Part shown: positions 17,927 through 26,898 of the stretch, in pieces
Layout of the letters: every line of letters starts with the position of its first letter
Position numbering within the stretch: position 1 is the first letter of the stretch
Source of the DNA: an uncultured Lachnospiraceae bacterium
GTDB taxonomy: Bacteria > Bacillota > Clostridia > Lachnospirales > Lachnospiraceae
Direction: 5' to 3'
DNA: 61,975 bases
NCBI GenBank assembly: GCA_945833775.1
Contig: CAMAGI010000004.1
Coordinates: 1 to 61,975 of the forward strand
Notes under the pieces: model-generated
Databases searched by the model: none
Told to the model about the DNA's origin: nothing
The model's input: only the letters and a program-made list of their open reading frames with translations
Made by a program: the position numbers and the translations under genes

Positions 17927-18811
17927 TCACATATTGTGGGACTGCTCAACGACAGCTTCAATCAGCCTGTTCCACTGCTCCGTGGCAGACAATCCGCAGT
18001 TTTGTGCAATGATCCCGCGCAGAACCGCTTCCGCTTCCTGCTCCGTGCGTGCAAGGATTTCTTCCACAGGCTCTTCTTCCTTCACGATATGCAGCAAATA
18101 TTCAATATTTCCCTCCGGCCCCTTGATGGGGGAATGTTCCAGATGTTTCACGCAAAAGCCGATACTGTCCGCATAATCCACAATTTTACGGATAACCTCC
18201 CGATGAATCTCGGGTTCTCTGACCACTCCGTTCTTGCCCACCTTCTCGCGTCCGGCCTCAAACTGCGGCTTTATCAGGCACACCATCTCCCCTCCGGTCT
18301 TTAATAGATTCCGGGCGGGAATCAATATTTTCGTAAGGGAGATAAAGGAGACGTCAACACTTGCAAAATCCAGACGATCCGGTATGTCCTGCGGAGTAAG
18401 GTAGCGGAAATTGGTCTGTTCCATACATACCACACGCGGGTCGTTTCGAAGCTTCCACGCCAGCTGTCCGTGTCCCACGTCCACGGAATACACCTTTGCG
18501 GCACCGTTTTGCAGCATACAATCCGTAAAGCCCCCCGTGGATGACCCGATGTCCATGCAAATTTTCCCATCCAGTTCAAACTGCCACCGATCCATCGCTT
18601 TTTCCAGCTTCAGCCCACCACGGCTCACGTACTTGAGAGTAGCCCCGCGAACCTCCAGCCGGATCTTGCTTTCATCAAATGCAGTTCCCGCCTTGTCCTC
18701 CCGCTGCCCGTCCACAAAGACATTCCCGGACATGATGATTGCTTTTGCCTTTTCCCGTGACGGTGCGTAGCCCTGATTCACCAGAATTACATCCAGACGT
18801 TCCTTTTTCAC
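17927..18811 (-). CDS. TlyA-family rRNA 2'-O-methyltransferase
   Basis: The 294-residue product has an N-terminal S4 RNA-binding domain (about 1-62, RLDVILVNQGYAPSREKAKAIIMSGNVFVDG) and a RrmJ/FtsJ-type methyltransferase domain with the SAM loop DIGSSTGGFTDC and the motif FASVDVSFISL. Mycobacterial TlyA methylates 16S and 23S rRNA; older annotations call the family hemolysin A. The GTG start overlaps the dxs stop by four bases (GTGA), with GGAG eight bases upstream, so it is translationally coupled. Confidence 0.93.
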   Translation of the reverse strand: MKKERLDVILVNQGYAPSREKAKAIIMSGNVFVDGQREDKAGTAFDESKIRLEVRGATLKYVSRGGLKLEKAMDRWQFELDGKICMDIGSSTGGFTDCMLQNGAAKVYSVDVGHGQLAWKLRNDPRVVCMEQTNFRYLTPQDIPDRLDFASVDVSFISLTKILIPARNLLKTGGEMVCLIKPQFEAGREKVGKNGVVREPEIHREVIRKIVDYADSIGFCVKHLEHSPIKGPEGNIEYLLHIVKEEEPVEEILARTEQEAEAVLRGIIAQNCGLSATEQWNRLIEAVVEQSHNM

Positions 18812-20673
18812 CGCATCTTCTCCATCTTTTCCAGAACCCGGGTAGTAATACTATCCGCATCAATTCCGATTTCTCTCTTCAGAAGTTCTGTATTGCCATG
18901 CTCGACATAGACATCCGGGATGGTGACACTCATAATCGGCACCCCGGTATCAAGACCGGAAATGCACTCCCTGACTCTTTCACCGAAGCCGCCGGCGGCC
19001 ACATTCTCCTCCAGGGTCACAACCAGACGGTGACCTGCACAGGCCTGTCGTACGGTGTCTTCATCCAGGGGCTTCACAAAGCGCGCATTGATGAGACTCA
19101 CCGAGTACCCCTTTTCACACAGGGCATTCCGAACAGTCTCTGCCGTCTTTACCATGCTTCCCACAGCAAGCAGGGCAATATCCTCTCCCCGGCAGATCCA
19201 TTCGGCTTTTCCCAGTTCAACAGGAGCTCGAAACTCCTCCAGCCCATCGTATGCAGCACCTCTCGGATAACGTATTGCAACCGGTCCGTCGAACTCTATC
19301 GCAAATTTCATCATATCGGAGAGTTCCCACTTATTCTTGGGAGCGCACACATTCATATTGGGAATTGTGGACAGATAGGACAGATCAAAAATTCCCTGGT
19401 GGGTCTCACCGTCGCTTCCCACAAGTCCTGCGCGGTCCACACAAAAGGTGACCGGAAGATTCTGAATGCAGACATCGTGAATAATCTGATCGTAAGCCCT
19501 CTGCAAGAAGGAGGAATACACGGCAACCACAGGCCGCATTCCACCGGCAGCGAGACCTGCCGCAAAAGTGACCGCATGCTCCTCCGCAATGCCCACATCA
19601 AAAAAGCGATCCGGGTACATATTGTGAAAGCGCTTCAGTCCGGTGCCATCCGGCATTGCTGCCGTAATCGCCACCACCCGCTCATTTCGCTGTCCCAGCT
19701 TGCACATCACCGTGGAGAAAATATCGGTGTAGTTCGGAACATTTCTGGGATGACTGGGAAGTCCTGTCCCGATATCAAAGGGTTCTGCGCCGTGGAATCT
19801 GGCAGGATGTCTCTCTGCCGGTTCGTAGCCGCGGCCCTTTTGGGTAATGGCATGTACCAGAACCGCCCCTTTGACACGTTTGGCCTCCTGTATCACCCGT
19901 GTCAGTTCCTCTATGTTATGTCCGTCCACCGGACCCAGATAGGTGATTCCCATATCCTCAAAGAACATCCCCGGGATGACCAGCTGTTTGAAGCTGGACT
20001 TGGCACGCCGGATTCTTGCAACTATATTATCGCCCCGCTTGGTTTTGCGGAGTGCATTGTAGATTCCTTCTTTCAGATCCAGATATCCGTTAGCGGTACG
20101 GATATTGTTTAAGTACTTGGAAAAACCTCCCACATTCTCTGAAATCGACATATTGTTGTCGTTTAAGACAATGATAAAATTGGTCTCCAGCTCCGCTGCA
20201 TTATTGAGTGCCTCATATGCCATACCTCCGGTGAGCGAGCCGTCACCGATCACGGAGACAATCGTTCTCTTTTCTCCCCGGATATCACGGGCTTTTACCA
20301 TGCCGAGTCCGGCTGAGATGGAAGTGGAGCTGTGGCCCGTGTCAAAGGCATCACAATTGCTCTCTTTGCGCTTCGGAAACCCGCTCATTCCGTGAAACTG
20401 ACGTAGCCCGTCAAAGCCTTCTCTCCTGCCGGTCAGAATCTTGTGGGTGTAGGACTGATGCCCGACATCCCAGATGATCTTATCCTCCGGAAGATCAAGC
20501 GTAAGATGCAATGCCATGGTAAGCTCTACCGTGCCGAGATTGGAACCCAGATGTCCGCCCGTCACACTGATCTTCTCGATCAGGAAATCACGGATTTCCT
20601 GCGCCAGAGCATCATACTCCGATTTGTCTATTTTCTTTATGTCATTTGCATTCTCAATTTTTTCCAACAGCAT
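18808..20673 (-). CDS. dxs: 1-deoxy-D-xylulose-5-phosphate synthase
   Basis: This is the first enzyme of the MEP isoprenoid pathway; it condenses pyruvate and glyceraldehyde 3-phosphate and uses thiamine diphosphate. The 621-residue length is normal. Visible motifs are the cofactor-binding GDGSLTGGMAYEALNNA (about 143-159), GHQSYTHKILTGRR, FCVDRAGLVGSDGETHQG and the C-terminal transketolase domain. It is 27 bases downstream of ispA, so two isoprenoid genes are expressed together. Confidence 0.98.
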   Translation of the reverse strand: MLLEKIENANDIKKIDKSEYDALAQEIRDFLIEKISVTGGHLGSNLGTVELTMALHLTLDLPEDKIIWDVGHQSYTHKILTGRREGFDGLRQFHGMSGFPKRKESNCDAFDTGHSSTSISAGLGMVKARDIRGEKRTIVSVIGDGSLTGGMAYEALNNAAELETNFIIVLNDNNMSISENVGGFSKYLNNIRTANGYLDLKEGIYNALRKTKRGDNIVARIRRAKSSFKQLVIPGMFFEDMGITYLGPVDGHNIEELTRVIQEAKRVKGAVLVHAITQKGRGYEPAERHPARFHGAEPFDIGTGLPSHPRNVPNYTDIFSTVMCKLGQRNERVVAITAAMPDGTGLKRFHNMYPDRFFDVGIAEEHAVTFAAGLAAGGMRPVVAVYSSFLQRAYDQIIHDVCIQNLPVTFCVDRAGLVGSDGETHQGIFDLSYLSTIPNMNVCAPKNKWELSDMMKFAIEFDGPVAIRYPRGAAYDGLEEFRAPVELGKAEWICRGEDIALLAVGSMVKTAETVRNALCEKGYSVSLINARFVKPLDEDTVRQACAGHRLVVTLEENVAAGGFGERVRECISGLDTGVPIMSVTIPDVYVEHGNTELLKREIGIDADSITTRVLEKMEKMR

Positions 20674-20700
20674 TGGTTTGATCCTTTATGCAGATATCAC

Positions 20701-21633
20701 TTAATAATTTCGGTTGATCAAATGTCGGATCAGTTCTTCCAGGAAATCATGTTCCCCGGGAAGTGATCCGAGCAGCTCCAGAGCTTCCTCCGAGAGTCTC
20801 TCCACCTCCTGTTTGGAGGCCTCCGGTCCCCGGAATGTAATGTAGGTCTGTTTTCCGTTCTGGGCATCGCTGCCCACCGGTTTGCCAAGCACACTGCTGT
20901 CGCCGATCACATCCAGTATATCATCCTGGATCTGAAAGGCGATCCCGATATTATAAGCACATTTTTCGACGATGCGCTGCTCCCTGTCATCCGCTCCCGC
21001 GAGTATGGCTCCCACAAGCATTGCCGCCTGAATCAATGCTGCGGTCTTATGTTCATGGATGAACATAAGCTTCTCCATGGTAAGGCTGTTTTCCTCCGCC
21101 TCATTCTCCACATCCACAGCCTGTCCGCCGATCATTCCGTGGATACCTGCCTTCTCCATCAAAACACTGAGTGCCCGGGCGACACGCCTCATCTGCTCAA
21201 GCTGCTCCCCCGCATCGTTGGATCTCAATGCGGCGGGAAATGCCTTCAATGCCGTCTCTACGGCATAATTCAAAAGACCGTCTCCCGCAAGGATCCCTCC
21301 GGCCTCGCCGTAGACCGCCCAGGTTGTCTTCTTTCCCCGCCGGAACTCATCATTGTCCATAGCCGGCAGGTCATCGTGTACCAGAGAATAGGTGTGAATC
21401 ATCTCAATAGCGGCAAGAAACGGTTCCGCCAATTCTCCCTTCCCTCCGAACAAACGAAAGGTCTCTGCCAGCAGGATCGGCCGAAGTCTCTTTCCGCCTG
21501 CCTTAAGGCTGTAGTTGATGGCTTCCATAAGCGTTTTCTGATACCCCTGCTCCTTGGGCAGGTAGGAATAAAGCACGTCCTGGACCTCAAGAACTCTCTG
21601 TTCCAGCAATGCCTTGAAAGCATCCTCCGTCAT
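20701..21633 (-). CDS. ispA: Farnesyl/geranyl diphosphate synthase (polyprenyl synthetase)
   Basis: This 310-residue trans-prenyltransferase builds farnesyl diphosphate from isopentenyl diphosphate. Both aspartate-rich motifs are present: LVHDDLPAMDND (about 90-101) and FQIQDDILDVIGD (about 225-237), together with GGKRLRP near residue 50. The start overlaps the xseB stop by four bases. Product chain length cannot be fixed from sequence alone, but the residues before the first Asp motif fit a short-chain (C15) enzyme. Confidence 0.95.
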   Translation of the reverse strand: MTEDAFKALLEQRVLEVQDVLYSYLPKEQGYQKTLMEAINYSLKAGGKRLRPILLAETFRLFGGKGELAEPFLAAIEMIHTYSLVHDDLPAMDNDEFRRGKKTTWAVYGEAGGILAGDGLLNYAVETALKAFPAALRSNDAGEQLEQMRRVARALSVLMEKAGIHGMIGGQAVDVENEAEENSLTMEKLMFIHEHKTAALIQAAMLVGAILAGADDREQRIVEKCAYNIGIAFQIQDDILDVIGDSSVLGKPVGSDAQNGKQTYITFRGPEASKQEVERLSEEALELLGSLPGEHDFLEELIRHLINRNY

Positions 21634-21845
21634 AATTCCTCCAGCCCTCCCTGTTCATTCAGTTTCAGCACCTGTTTTTCTACGCGGTCGATCTGCTCAT
21701 TGCAGATTTTGAGCACAGCCATTCCCTCACTGTACGCAGCAAAAGCCTCCTCCAGCGGAACATCCTCCCTTTCCAGTCCGGCTATTATCTCTTCCAATTT
21801 TGCGAAATTCTCTTCCAAGGTACCATTTCTGGTTGAATCACTCAT
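21630..21845 (-). CDS. xseB: Exodeoxyribonuclease VII small subunit
   Basis: This 71-residue helical protein wraps the large subunit of ExoVII, which degrades single-stranded DNA. The motif NFAKLEEIIAGLEREDVPLEEAFAAYSEGM is characteristic. The frame opens at 21878, but the ATG at 21843-21845 has GGAGG seven bases upstream and overlaps the xseA stop in an ATGAGTGA junction. It is directly followed by ispA with a four-base overlap. Confidence 0.95.
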   Translation of the reverse strand: MSDSTRNGTLEENFAKLEEIIAGLEREDVPLEEAFAAYSEGMAVLKICNEQIDRVEKQVLKLNEQGGLEEL

Positions 21846-23055
21846 TCGAAACCTCCGTAATCTCCGTGACAAGCGCATCGATGACGCCGTCCGTAACCCG
21901 CAGTTTTATCTTCTCGCCTCTTGCAATCTGTGCGATGGAGCGGATGTTTTCCCCGGCACTGTTCTCGGCGTAGGAATATCCGCTGCTCAACTTCATCAGG
22001 GGAGAGAGTCCCTTCATTTTTTCAATGCAGAGCGCCAACCGGTGCTTTCTGTGGTTCAACAGCGCCTGCATACGATCCTGAAGCCGCTCCTCCAGCACGA
22101 TTGCGTATTGATGTTTTTCCCGGATTCGATTCTCGGGACTCACATTTTTAAGCTTCGCTCCGAACAGTCCCGCACGCTCCCGCTCCTGTCGGATGCGGAT
22201 CAGAATCTGTCGATCCAGACGTTTCCGGGCGGATTCCAGATTCTCCAGCACGTCCCGGATGTCCGCAACCGCAAGCTCTGCTGCGGCTGAGGGAGTCGGT
22301 GCCCGAAGATCCGACACAAAGTCAATGATTGTGGTGTCCGTCTCGTGCCCGACCGCTGAAATAATCGGGACAGAGCAGTCAAAAACCGCCTGCGCGACCT
22401 CCCGTTCATTGAATGCCCACAGATCCTCGATGGAGCCGCCTCCCCGACCGACGATCATCACATCCACACCCAGCCTCTCCAGGGCGCGAATTCCCCGGAC
22501 AATACTCGCTGCCGCTCCCTCACCCTGCACAATTGCCGGATAGAGGATAATCTGCACATACGGATTTCTGCGGGACGCAATCTGGATAATGTCCCTGACC
22601 GCAGCCCCCGTCTGTGCCGTGACCACCCCAATCGTCCGCACGTATCGCGGAATCGGCTTCTTATACTCTGCGGCAAACATGCCGGACTCGGCAAGCTCCC
22701 GCTTCAGTTCTTCGAATTTCTCGTAGAGAAGACCCTCGCCATCCAGTGTAATCTGTCTTGCATAGAGCTGGTACTTGCCATCTCTTTCAAAGACATCCAC
22801 GGTACCGCCGACGATTACCTGCTGCCCCTGGGCAAGCCGGAAATTCAACCCGTTTCGATTGCCCGCGAACATCACGCACGACAGGACACCCTTAGGATCC
22901 TTTAACGTAAAATAAATATGTCCAGAGGAATGGTACTTGCAATTGCTGATCTCACCCTTTACGAAGACCGCCTGCAAGAGATAATCCTGCGTGAACATAT
23001 TTCTGATATAAGAATTCAGTTGTCCGACCGTATATACATTACGAATCACAATCAC
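21838..23055 (-). CDS. xseA: Exodeoxyribonuclease VII large subunit
   Basis: The 405-residue catalytic subunit has an N-terminal OB-fold (about 5-100, with the ISNCKYHSSGHIYFTLKD pattern), the catalytic core with GVVTAQTGAAVRDI and VGRGGGSIEDLWAFNEREVA, SAVGHETDTTIIDFVSDLRAPTPSAAAE, and a coiled-coil region near 280-350. The GTG start overlaps the nusB stop by four bases. It is shorter than the roughly 440-residue enterobacterial protein, in line with Gram-positive members. Confidence 0.96.
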   Translation of the reverse strand: MIVIRNVYTVGQLNSYIRNMFTQDYLLQAVFVKGEISNCKYHSSGHIYFTLKDPKGVLSCVMFAGNRNGLNFRLAQGQQVIVGGTVDVFERDGKYQLYARQITLDGEGLLYEKFEELKRELAESGMFAAEYKKPIPRYVRTIGVVTAQTGAAVRDIIQIASRRNPYVQIILYPAIVQGEGAAASIVRGIRALERLGVDVMIVGRGGGSIEDLWAFNEREVAQAVFDCSVPIISAVGHETDTTIIDFVSDLRAPTPSAAAELAVADIRDVLENLESARKRLDRQILIRIRQERERAGLFGAKLKNVSPENRIREKHQYAIVLEERLQDRMQALLNHRKHRLALCIEKMKGLSPLMKLSSGYSYAENSAGENIRSIAQIARGEKIKLRVTDGVIDALVTEITEVSNE

Positions 23056-23462
23056 CCTGCCAACTTGATGATTTTCGCCAGAATGGCATTTACAAAACCG
23101 CCGGATGCCTCCTGACCGTATTTCTTGGCAATCTCCACGGCCTCGTTGATTGCCACACTGCCCGGTATCTCCTCATCGAAGAGGATCTCGTACACGGCAA
23201 GCCGAAGAATTGTCACCTCAACCTTTCCGATTCTGGTGGTATCCCATCCTACCGTATTTTCATCGATCAACTTGTCCAATTCCGGAATTTTTGCAGCTAT
23301 TTTCGAAAAACGCTCCGAGACATAAGCCGCATCCTTTTCGCTCATGGCAGCCTCGTCATCCTCACAAAAGAGTCTGATCTGTTCAGGCATGTCCTCGGGG
23401 GAATTGAATTCCACGCGAAATAAAAGCTTAAAAACCTGTTCTCTCTGTTCGTGTCGTGTCAT
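23052..23462 (-). CDS. nusB: Transcription antitermination factor NusB
   Basis: This 136-residue all-helical protein joins the NusB-NusE-boxA complex on rRNA transcripts. Typical features are the N-terminal REQVFKLLFRVEF and the C-terminal DEEIPGSVAINEAVEIAKKYGQEASGGFVNAILAKI. GAGG lies six bases before the ATG. It is about 50 bases downstream of the Asp23 gene and overlaps xseA. Confidence 0.96.
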   Translation of the reverse strand: MTRHEQREQVFKLLFRVEFNSPEDMPEQIRLFCEDDEAAMSEKDAAYVSERFSKIAAKIPELDKLIDENTVGWDTTRIGKVEVTILRLAVYEILFDEEIPGSVAINEAVEIAKKYGQEASGGFVNAILAKIIKLAG

Positions 23463-23512
23463 AATTTTCCTCGTCCCTACACCCGGTTCACAAGAATGTG
23501 TCCGCTTTCTCT

Positions 23513-23887
23513 TCAGGCCTTGACGCCGGCAATGCGGATATTTACATCGACTACGCTCAGACCGGTCATGTTCTCGATCGCATTCTTCACCTTCAGTTGA
23601 ACCTGCTGGCAGGTAGCGGGAATATTAAAACCATACTCCATCATGACAGCCAGATTTACATGCACATTGCCCTCAAAAATATCCACCTTGACACCCTTTG
23701 TCAGGCTCTTCATTCCTACTCTGCTCATCAGTTCGTTGGTAATGTTGCCTGCCATGGCGCTGACCCCGTCAACCTCCGTTGCTGCCAGAGACGCAATCAT
23801 TGCAACCACGTCATCCGCAATTTGAACTTCTCCGATGTTCTCATCGGATTTTAGTACAACACCGCTTTTTTCGATTTCTTTTTCCAT
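23513..23887 (-). CDS. Asp23/Gls24-family protein (AmaP/YloU-like)
   Basis: The 124-residue product has the Asp23/Gls24 fold: IADDVVAMIASLAATEVDGVSAMAGNITNELM, then VKVDIFEGNVHVNLAVMMEYGFNIPATCQQVQLKVKNAIENMTGLSVVDVNI. Such proteins are linked to envelope stress or envelope homeostasis; in clostridia this paralogue almost always precedes nusB. The frame continues to 23938, but the ATG at 23885-23887 has GGGAGG seven bases upstream. It is the first gene of the unit that runs to recN. Confidence 0.93.
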   Translation of the reverse strand: MEKEIEKSGVVLKSDENIGEVQIADDVVAMIASLAATEVDGVSAMAGNITNELMSRVGMKSLTKGVKVDIFEGNVHVNLAVMMEYGFNIPATCQQVQLKVKNAIENMTGLSVVDVNIRIAGVKA

Positions 23888-23928
23888 ATCGATACCTCCC
23901 GGATTTTTATCATGCAAGGAATATTGTA

Positions 23929-23958
23929 AGTATACCACACTTTCTAATCATTTGTCAC
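23929..23958 (-). promoter_or_regulatory. Promoter of the Asp23-nusB-xse-ispA-dxs-tlyA-nadK-argR-recN unit
   Basis: On the minus strand GTGACA (23953-23958) and TATACT (23929-23934) are 18 bases apart, and TGG before the -10 box makes it an extended -10 (TGGTATACT). The -35 box lies inside the last codons of the transglutaminase gene upstream. The start codon at 23887 follows about 40 bases later. Confidence 0.6.
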
Positions 23959-25215
23959 CACAAATGTCAGGGAAAGCTGTTTGACATTGTTGGCATAGGT
24001 GATTGTCAATCCATCCATGTATTCGAAAATCTCCCGGTTTTCCACAAGTGCCTGCCAGATTTCATCGTACACCGCAGAATTCGAACACTTTACCGTGACA
24101 TCCGACCGGTTCATGGAAGCAGCTTTCTCAAAAAGCTGTCGCATCTGTTCTCTGTCATAGGATTCAAAATATGCCCCTTCCCGCACGTAATAGTTAGCGC
24201 TCATATCCACACATTCCGGCACGGGAACCACATTGTCAAGATAATGCGTCCGAAGAAGCTGCGCCGTTGTGATGCAGAGATAGTCATAGCTTACATCGGG
24301 CATATACACAACCGTCTCGTCCTCTGTACCGGTCAGATACGCCGGATCTCCCCAGGTCGCATCCAGGTGGTAATAGCTTCCGTCCACCTTCACCATATTC
24401 CAGGCATGCTTCTCGCCGTTGTCCACACCACCCAGCACAAACAGACACTCCACCTGAAGACGATTCAACAGATACTGCACAGCCTTGGCATATCCCTGAC
24501 AGACGGAAGCCTTTCCCACAAACACCGAATAAATATTCTGATTATCGGGAGCCTCCAGGTCGTAGTCGGTATTTAGAATGATGGTCTCGTAAACCGCCTT
24601 TACTTTCTCATACTCGGAGACTTGCTCGCCGATTTCGGCCAGCATTGCGCGCGCAGCTTCCTCAATCTCTGCCTTTCTCGCACACGCCTCCTCCACGCTC
24701 AGGGTATAGGTTCCGGCAAATTCCATGGCAACCACCTCTCCGGTGATGTTGGTGGATTTTGTGTAGCTGTACCCATCCACATAGAACAGTTCCGGGTGAT
24801 CGTTCAGCACACATTGAAAGACCCGTTCCGTCTGCTCTTCAATCTTGTCTCCTGCCTGCAGTGCCCCTTCGCTCACCGCAGTCTTGTCCGCCATGGAACC
24901 CAGGATGGATAAAATATCCCGATAAAGTATTCTCTCCGATTCCTCCTCCAGCTGATAAAAGGAATACTCGTAAGTTGCATCCGCCAGGCAGATCGTCTGA
25001 TCCGTTTCTTCCTGCGGCTCTTCCAAAACATTCGTTGCGGCGGACGCGCTCTGTGTTTCTTTTGGCGTCATAAGCAGCGCTTCCTGCGTCCTGGCGTCCA
25101 ACTCCGTCGTTCCGACCACGTCGTGCAAAAACTGTGTCGGTGCGCACCCGCCCAGCAAAAGAAACGTGCAGCACAATGCCGGGATCCATCTTCTCTTTGC
25201 AACGGAAATACCCAT
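23944..25215 (-). CDS. Transglutaminase-like lipoprotein
   Basis: The 423-residue product has a signal peptide with lipobox LLGGC (Cys24), so it is a surface lipoprotein. A low-complexity linker is followed by a helical region and a transglutaminase-like core with GKASVCQGYAKAVQYLLNRL (catalytic Cys), NGEKHAWNMVKVDGSYYHLDATWGDP (catalytic His and Asp). The substrate is unknown; family members act as peptidases or cross-linking enzymes near the wall. It is eight bases downstream of prfC. A second protein with a related core is encoded at 33598-35112. Confidence 0.88.
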   Translation of the reverse strand: MGISVAKRRWIPALCCTFLLLGGCAPTQFLHDVVGTTELDARTQEALLMTPKETQSASAATNVLEEPQEETDQTICLADATYEYSFYQLEEESERILYRDILSILGSMADKTAVSEGALQAGDKIEEQTERVFQCVLNDHPELFYVDGYSYTKSTNITGEVVAMEFAGTYTLSVEEACARKAEIEEAARAMLAEIGEQVSEYEKVKAVYETIILNTDYDLEAPDNQNIYSVFVGKASVCQGYAKAVQYLLNRLQVECLFVLGGVDNGEKHAWNMVKVDGSYYHLDATWGDPAYLTGTEDETVVYMPDVSYDYLCITTAQLLRTHYLDNVVPVPECVDMSANYYVREGAYFESYDREQMRQLFEKAASMNRSDVTVKCSNSAVYDEIWQALVENREIFEYMDGLTITYANNVKQLSLTFVVTND

Positions 25216-25223
25216 GAAGCCTC

Positions 25224-26834
25224 CTAGTTTTTGCTAAATTCCTGCAATTCAAGACCCGGATTGCGATCAAGCGTCATTCCGATGCTCCAGGAATTGACAA
25301 ACAAAAGCAGCGGATTGCCCTTCATATCCTTTACCTTCTTCATGTCCGAGGTTCCGCTCAGCTTTGCCAGGTCGATTTCCTCCTTATTGGCAATCCACCG
25401 AATGTGTTCATAGGGCAGATTCTCCAGCCGAATTTCCACGTTGTATTCATTCTCCAGACGGTATTTTAACACATCAAACTGCAGAACGCCTACCACGCCC
25501 ACAATAATCTCCTCCAGGCCGGTATTATACTCCTGGAAAATCTGAATGGCACCCTCCTGAGCAATCTGTTCGATTCCCTTGACAAACTGCTTTCTCTTCA
25601 TGGTATCGACCTGGCGTACCCGGGCAAAATGCTCCGGTGCAAAGGTGGGAATCCCTTCGTAGCGAAACTTTGCCTTGGGCATACACAGCGTATCCCCGAT
25701 GGAGAAAATTCCGGGATCAAAGACACCGATGATATCTCCGGCATAGGCTTCGCTTAAAATTTTGCGCTCGTCCGCCATGATCTGCTGCGGCTGGGATAAA
25801 CGCATCACCTTGTCACCCTGTACATGGCGCACTTCCATATTGGCATCAAAACGTCCGGAACAGATGCGCATAAATGCGATACGATCCCGGTGGGCTTTGT
25901 TCATATTCGCCTGAATCTTAAACACAAATGCGGAAAACTCCTGCTCGGTGGGCTCAATCAGCCCCATATCCGACATTCTGGGCAGAGGTGTCGTCGTCAT
26001 GTTCAAAAAGTGCTTCAGAAAAATCTCAACGCCGAAATTGGTCAGTGCGGATCCGAAGCAGACCGGGGTCAGTTGTCCGGCTCTTACCTCCTGCAGATCA
26101 AACTCGGCGCTTGCACCGTCCAAGAGCTCGATCTCCTCCAACAGCTTGTCCGCCGCTTCATCACCGATGATCTCCCGCAGATGTGCCTCGTCCTGAACGG
26201 GAATCTCCGTGGCAGTACCTTCCCTGGTACCCTTCTCAGTATCCGAATAAGCGATGACACATTTCTTTTCCCGGTCGTACACACCCTTAAAACCCTTGCC
26301 GGAACCGATGGGCCAGTTGACAGGACAGGTTGCAATGCCCAGCTCTTTCTCAATATCGTCCAGAAGTTCAAAGGTATCGTTTGCATCGCGGTCCATCTTG
26401 TTGATGAAAGTAAAGATCGGAATCCCGCGCATGCCACAGACCTTAAAGAGTTTTCTGGTCTGGGCTTCCACCCCCTTGGATGCATCGATGACCATGACCG
26501 CCGAATCCGCAGCCATCAGTGTCCGATACGTATCCTCCGAGAAGTCCTGATGTCCCGGTGTATCCAATATATTGATGCAGTATCCGTCGTATTCAAACTG
26601 GAGTACGGAAGAGGTGACGGAAATACCTCTCTCCTTCTCGATCTCCATCCAGTCGGAAACCGCATGTCTTGCCGTTGCCTTTCCCTTGACGCTCCCCGCC
26701 AGATTGATGGCACCTCCGTAGAGCAGGAACTTCTCCGTGAGCGTCGTCTTACCTGCATCGGGGTGAGAGATGATGGCAAACGTGCGACGACGGTTGATTT
26801 CTTCTGTGTAATTACTCACCTGGTATGTCCTCAT
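25224..26834 (-). CDS. prfC: Peptide chain release factor 3
   Basis: RF3 is the translational GTPase that releases RF1/RF2 after termination. The 536-residue product has G1 SHPDAGKTT (about 23-31), the switch I region with SDWMEIEKERGISVTSSV, G3 DTPGHQDFSEDTYR, G4 NKMDRD and the RF3-specific C-terminal domain (QFDVLKYRLENEYNVEIRLE). TAGGA precedes the ATG. It lies between deoB and the transglutaminase lipoprotein gene, probably on the deoB transcript. Confidence 0.97.
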   Translation of the reverse strand: MRTYQVSNYTEEINRRRTFAIISHPDAGKTTLTEKFLLYGGAINLAGSVKGKATARHAVSDWMEIEKERGISVTSSVLQFEYDGYCINILDTPGHQDFSEDTYRTLMAADSAVMVIDASKGVEAQTRKLFKVCGMRGIPIFTFINKMDRDANDTFELLDDIEKELGIATCPVNWPIGSGKGFKGVYDREKKCVIAYSDTEKGTREGTATEIPVQDEAHLREIIGDEAADKLLEEIELLDGASAEFDLQEVRAGQLTPVCFGSALTNFGVEIFLKHFLNMTTTPLPRMSDMGLIEPTEQEFSAFVFKIQANMNKAHRDRIAFMRICSGRFDANMEVRHVQGDKVMRLSQPQQIMADERKILSEAYAGDIIGVFDPGIFSIGDTLCMPKAKFRYEGIPTFAPEHFARVRQVDTMKRKQFVKGIEQIAQEGAIQIFQEYNTGLEEIIVGVVGVLQFDVLKYRLENEYNVEIRLENLPYEHIRWIANKEEIDLAKLSGTSDMKKVKDMKGNPLLLFVNSWSIGMTLDRNPGLELQEFSKN

Positions 26835-26898
26835 TTCCTAGATTTTTCGTAATGCCGGTCGCAGAAAAACGCTACATTTTCCGCGCACCCGAAAGTCG